From positions 1 through 26,219 of the forward strand of contig CASAUJ010000021.1 of assembly GCA_949118805.1 (NCBI GenBank): a stretch of 26,219 nt of DNA. Direction: 5' to 3'. How positions within the stretch are numbered: the first letter of the stretch is position 1; each line of letters opens with the position of its first letter. The position numbers and the translations under genes are program-made. Source of the stretch: an uncultured Clostridia bacterium. Its GTDB lineage: Bacteria; Bacillota; Clostridia; TANB77; CAG-508. Of the stretch, positions 23,120-26,219 are shown one piece after another. Below the pieces are notes generated by a model. That model searched no databases and had not been told where the DNA came from. It saw only the letters and a list, made by a program, of their open reading frames with translations.

Positions 23120-24076
23120 ATGAAAAAAGGAAAAGTTGTTTTAGTAGGAACTGGATTTGTGGGAATGAGCATGGCTTATTCGATGTTAAATAGAGGAGGA
23201 ATAGAAGAACTTGTTTTAATTGATTTAGATCAAGAAAAAACAAAAGGGGAAGAAATGGATTTATCTCATGGATTACCCTATGCACCACAAAAAATGGTAA
23301 TTAAAGCAGGAGACTACAAGGATTGTAAAGATGCTCAAATTGTAGTGATAACAGCAGGCGTAGCGCAAAAGCAAGGAGGACAAACAAGACTAGAATTAGC
23401 GGAGGTCAATGCAAAAATTATGAAACAAATTACCAATTCTATTATGAAAAGTGGATTTGATGGAATTATTGTAGTAGCAAGTAATCCAGTTGATTTAATG
23501 GCATATGTTGTTTGGAAAACATCTGGATTACCAAAAAATAAAGTGATTGGTTCAGGAACCGTTTTAGATACGGCGAGGCTTCGTTATTTAATGGCTGATT
23601 ATTTAAAAGTATCAAGTAAAAACATACATGCTTATATTATGGGAGAACATGGGGATTCTTCTTTTGTTCCTTGGGATCATGCTTATGTAGGATGTAAGAG
23701 AATAAAAGATGTTATGAGAGATGGGAAACATCCAATGGAAGATTTAAAGAAAATCCATGAAGGAGTAGTAAGAGCTGCTTATGAAATTATTGAGAAGAAA
23801 AAAGCAACTTATTATGGCATTGGTATGGCATTAAATCGATTGATAAGAGCGATTTTAGATGATGAAAATTCGATTTTAACAGTATCTACTTATTTAGAAA
23901 ATCAATATGGACAAAATGATGTTTACATTGGTGTGCCTGCTATTATCAATCACAATGGAGTAAGAGAATTAATAGAGTTAGATTTAAAGGAAGAAGAACA
24001 GCAGAAATTAAAGGATAGTTGTCGATTAATGAAAGAGATGAGACAACAAGCCATTCATCATATTTGGGAGGAATAA
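23120..24076 (+). CDS. ldh: L-lactate dehydrogenase
   Basis: LDH reduces pyruvate to L-lactate with NADH during fermentation. From ATG 23120 the protein has 318 residues. It shows the NAD-binding VVLVGTGFVGMSMAYSM loop, LIDLDQEK with the NADH-selecting Asp, the substrate loop ITAGVAQKQGGQTRLEL (Gln, where malate dehydrogenases carry Arg, marks lactate specificity), SNPVDLMAYVVWK, GSGTVLDTARLRY and the active-site GEHGDSS. I chose ATG 23120 over the upstream in-frame GTG at 23096 because AAAGGAG (about 23106-23112) is correctly spaced for it. It is probably a single-gene unit with its own promoter. The prepilin-like gene 70 bases downstream has a separate promoter. Confidence 0.94.
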   Translation: MKKGKVVLVGTGFVGMSMAYSMLNRGGIEELVLIDLDQEKTKGEEMDLSHGLPYAPQKMVIKAGDYKDCKDAQIVVITAGVAQKQGGQTRLELAEVNAKIMKQITNSIMKSGFDGIIVVASNPVDLMAYVVWKTSGLPKNKVIGSGTVLDTARLRYLMADYLKVSSKNIHAYIMGEHGDSSFVPWDHAYVGCKRIKDVMRDGKHPMEDLKKIHEGVVRAAYEIIEKKKATYYGIGMALNRLIRAILDDENSILTVSTYLENQYGQNDVYIGVPAIINHNGVRELIELDLKEEEQQKLKDSCRLMKEMRQQAIHHIWEE

Positions 24077-24087
24077 TCACAAAGTTA

Positions 24088-24116
24088 TTGACAGGATATG
24101 GTGGGATTGATACAAT
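24088..24116 (+). promoter_or_regulatory. Promoter of the second prepilin/FGE-like gene
   Basis: -35 TTGACA (24088-24093), a 17-bp spacer and -10 TACAAT (24111-24116). Both hexamers, the spacing and the ATTGATACAAT segment are identical to the promoter at 13633-13661, while the rest of the spacer differs. The leader is only about 28 bases. Confidence 0.85.
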
Positions 24117-24150
24117 AGGAGCAAGTTAAGAAGAATAGGAGATCATGCAA

Positions 24151-25848
24151 ATGATAAAAAATGATAAAATAGAAGGAATTACTCTAGTATCTTTAGCAAT
24201 TACTGTAATTGTACTAGTTATATTAGTATCAGTAGGAACTTATAGTGGAATAAATGTAATGCAATCTGCTAAATTAACAGCATTTACAACAGAATTGAAG
24301 ATCATGCAAACACAAGTAAATGATATTTATGAAAATTACGATGGGCAAAAACAATATGGAGAAGTAATAGAAGGGGTTCATAAAACTCGTGCTGATGAAG
24401 TGTTTGGAGAATTAGCCAAAGATCCTAATAGTAAGATAAAAAATGAAGAAGGATATACTTATTGGAGCAAAGATTATATAAAAAATGAATTAAAAATAGA
24501 AGGGGTAGAGCAGAGTTTTTTTGTCCATCTTGCGAAAAGACAAATTGTAAGTTATACAGGGTTTAAATATGAAGGAAAAACTTATTATACATTACAACAA
24601 TTACCAAGTGGGTTATATAATGTAGAATATCAGGAAAATAATGTTGCTCAACCAAATTTCGATTTAAAAGTGGAAGTGGTTGGGGAGCAAAAATGGAAAA
24701 TATCCATTGTGAACATTCAATATGAGGGGTATATTGACAAATGGCAGGTGGAATATCGTCTAGAAGGAGAAACTCATGGAAAATTAAGTGAAGATTTGAG
24801 TTTTGTAGTAAATACAACTGGAAATTATGAAGTTCAAATTAAGAATGGTTCTGTGATATCAAATGTAAAAATAGCTTCTGTTAAAATAGATACCATAGAA
24901 AGTGCTATAAAATTGGGAACCGTATTCGATGAGAACAAGACAACAACACTGCTTGATTCTTATGGAAATGAAGTAAAAATACCAGAAGGTTTTAAAATTG
25001 CAACTGATTCAGCAACTGATGTAACAGGAGGAATTGTAATTGAAGATGTTAGTCATGGAGAAACAGCAGGAAGTCAGTTTGTATGGATTCCAATAGGGGA
25101 TGTATATACTGCCCAAGAGCATACAGAAGAAACGACAAAGAGAATAGAATTGAACCGATATACTTTTGATGAAAATGGAAAAGAAACAGCACAAAATGAT
25201 AAAGTAGTAGAAAATTATTATCAAGAATTAGCAACATCGGATAAAGGAAATTCAACAGCAAAAAATATAGAAGCATTTAGAACAAGTGTTAACACAAATG
25301 GAGGATATTATATAGGAAGATATGAAGCAAGAGTAAAAGGGGATAAGAGAATAGATGAAACAGATGATGCTGAATTAGGACAGATAACGGTAAGATCAAG
25401 TGACTATGTGTATAATTGGGTGACACAGCCACAGGCAGCAGAGGTAAGTCAAAGAATGTATAACCAACAATCTTATTCTTTTACAAGTGATTTAATGAAT
25501 AGTTATGCATGGGATACATCTATCATATTTTTGCAAATGTTCGATAACCGAGAGGACAGAACAATATCATATTCCATACAAAATAGTTTAAAGACAGAAA
25601 GTTTAGCTGAAAAAGGAACCAATGACTTGACAGAGATAGCTAAGCAGGACAAAATTTGTAACATATGGGATATGGCAAGTAATGGTGTGGAATGGACGAC
25701 AGAGACTAGTAGTCATGCAAGCGAGTGTTGTAGCACTAGAGGAGGATACTACAATTATAGTGGCTATTATACGAGTAGTCGTAACCTTTCTGATGAAGTT
25801 TATGTGTATGACTATACTTGCTTCCGTCCAGTGCTTTATTTTAAGTAG
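24151..25848 (+). CDS. Prepilin-like surface protein with FGE-sulfatase/C-type-lectin-like domain (second copy)
   Basis: This 565-residue protein has a prepilin-type leader, with cleavage expected after G9 in KIEG-ITLVSLAITVIVLVILVSVG. Position +5 is not Glu. A helical stalk follows (about 30-90), then a beta-rich middle. The C-terminal FGE/C-type-lectin-like domain shows SQFVWIPIGDVY (about 308), GGYYIGRYEAR (about 388), NIWDMASNGVEWT (about 504-516) and the terminal TCFRPVLYF. It is the same architecture as 13760-15610, but the sequences are well diverged. An ATG at 24145 is too close (3 bases) to AGGAG at 24137-24141; ATG 24151 has normal spacing. Probably cell-surface displayed and binding an unknown ligand. 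It has its own promoter and a weak hairpin after it. Confidence 0.8.
   Translation: MIKNDKIEGITLVSLAITVIVLVILVSVGTYSGINVMQSAKLTAFTTELKIMQTQVNDIYENYDGQKQYGEVIEGVHKTRADEVFGELAKDPNSKIKNEEGYTYWSKDYIKNELKIEGVEQSFFVHLAKRQIVSYTGFKYEGKTYYTLQQLPSGLYNVEYQENNVAQPNFDLKVEVVGEQKWKISIVNIQYEGYIDKWQVEYRLEGETHGKLSEDLSFVVNTTGNYEVQIKNGSVISNVKIASVKIDTIESAIKLGTVFDENKTTTLLDSYGNEVKIPEGFKIATDSATDVTGGIVIEDVSHGETAGSQFVWIPIGDVYTAQEHTEETTKRIELNRYTFDENGKETAQNDKVVENYYQELATSDKGNSTAKNIEAFRTSVNTNGGYYIGRYEARVKGDKRIDETDDAELGQITVRSSDYVYNWVTQPQAAEVSQRMYNQQSYSFTSDLMNSYAWDTSIIFLQMFDNREDRTISYSIQNSLKTESLAEKGTNDLTEIAKQDKICNIWDMASNGVEWTTETSSHASECCSTRGGYYNYSGYYTSSRNLSDEVYVYDYTCFRPVLYFK
25741..25848 (+). other. Candidate hypervariable tail of the second prepilin/FGE-like gene
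   Basis: From 25747 to 25827, 24 of 27 codons end in C or T, encoding YYNYSGYYTSSRNLSDEVYV and onward to CFRPVL. AGT, GGC and CGT are used where the gene body prefers AGA, GGA and A-ending codons. The stretch TAGTGGCTATTATA differs in one base from TAGTGGCTACTATA in the tail of the other gene. It ends in the conserved FRPVL that closes this fold. It resembles a variable repeat of a diversity-generating retroelement; no template repeat or reverse transcriptase is in the window. Confidence 0.4.
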
Positions 25849-25913
25849 AAAAGAACTTGGTGAATACGGCAATCTTATAGACATAAATTAAAAATTAATT
25901 TTATAAAATGGAA

Positions 25914-25949
25914 AAAATCGTAGTTAAAATAAAAGCAAACTACGATTTT
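25914..25949 (+). terminator. Hairpin, probable terminator, after the second prepilin/FGE-like gene
   Basis: AAAATCGTAGTT (25914-25925) pairs perfectly with AACTACGATTTT (25938-25949) around a 12-base loop. Only TTTT follows, so termination may be partial. Confidence 0.6.
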
Positions 25950-26219
25950 AGTGTATATATCAGTAAGGAGAGAGACTAAGCTTTGTAGCAAAGTAATTTT
26001 ATTTAGGATATCTATGTTTTCGTGAGGAAAGAAAGGCATAGTCCATTAGGAATCGTTAAAAATGAGTCTAGATTTTTCCTATAATATAGTCTAACTACAC
26101 TTTATTGCATTAATTTTCTCATTTTGATCAAAGAATAAATGATAAATATTACAAATTTGTAAAAATATAGGTTTAAAATAGATATGTCACAAGAAAATTG
26201 AAAATAAAATATTGAAAAG
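25950..26219. other. 3' end of window without a recognised gene
   Basis: This A/T-rich stretch has no open frame I can support and no tRNA. A short stem CTATG/CATAG with inner TTTC/GAAA lies at about 26011-26041 and contains GAGGAAAG. I compared this with RNase P RNA and do not accept it, because the following conserved bases are absent. It may be the upstream region of a gene outside the window. Confidence 0.4.

Noticed and set aside
25682..25891. 69-codon forward frame overlapping the end of the second prepilin/FGE-like gene
   Set aside because: It is another frame of the established coding sequence, with no ribosome site and no recognisable features.
26011..26060. GAGGAAAG-containing stem as a possible RNase P RNA fragment
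   Set aside because: The bases that should follow (GUCC-type conserved core) are not contiguous and no further conserved regions are found in the remaining 170 bases.
25849..26219. Template repeat or accessory gene of a diversity-generating retroelement downstream of the second prepilin-like gene
   Set aside because: No stretch resembling the adjacent gene tail with adenine substitutions, and no reverse transcriptase motif (such as YADD), is present in the sequence that remains.

Overview
The window looks like a chromosomal segment of a low-GC, endospore-forming Firmicute, most likely an uncultivated gut-type member of the Clostridia. The evidence is A/T-ending codon use, strong AGGAGG-type ribosome sites, the sporulation genes yqfC, yqfD and a pdaA-type deacetylase, a long single-chain PurL, and prepilin-like surface proteins of a kind common in Clostridia. 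No tRNA, rRNA, CRISPR array, phage gene or transposase gene was seen.

Layout. (1) About 1-11,700 holds most of de novo purine synthesis, in an unusual mixed orientation: purM (5' end cut by the window), purL (split by one frameshift), purB, a HAD-family gene and purD run forward. purN runs backward and abuts purD. purF runs forward. purC and purE run backward. purH is not in the window. (2) About 11,700-15,610 holds a secreted transglutaminase-like protein, a 559-bp transposon-like element with inverted ends and an apparent 10-bp target duplication, and a large prepilin-like protein with an FGE-sulfatase/C-type-lectin-like C-terminus. (3) About 15,866-21,546 is a forward sporulation and RNA-housekeeping run: pdaA-like, yqfC, yqfD, an unrecognised helical protein at the place where phoH often sits, ybeY, a DUF3048 protein and a ylbF-like gene. 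(4) About 21,650-26,219 holds a YugP-like membrane metallopeptidase, a DUF4364 regulator, L-lactate dehydrogenase, a second prepilin/FGE-like protein, and a 3' tail with no gene I recognise.

Two themes stand out. First, one family of short repeats (core GGGACGTTCCTTAAAATCCC and its partner GGACAGTCCTT) occurs three times as inverted pairs. One pair lies in front of yqfC (30-bp perfect terminal inverted repeats). One overwrites the last codons of the DUF3048 gene. The third is split into two halves that bracket the HAD gene inside the purine operon, as if that gene were carried by the element. Second, the two prepilin/FGE-like proteins sit 10 kb apart yet share a nearly identical promoter (TTGACA, 17 bp, TACAAT, with ATTGATACAAT in common). 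Both end in Tyr/Ser/Gly/Cys-rich tails whose codon choice differs from the gene bodies, as expected of variable regions of diversity-generating retroelements. No reverse transcriptase or template repeat is visible here, so that remains a hypothesis.
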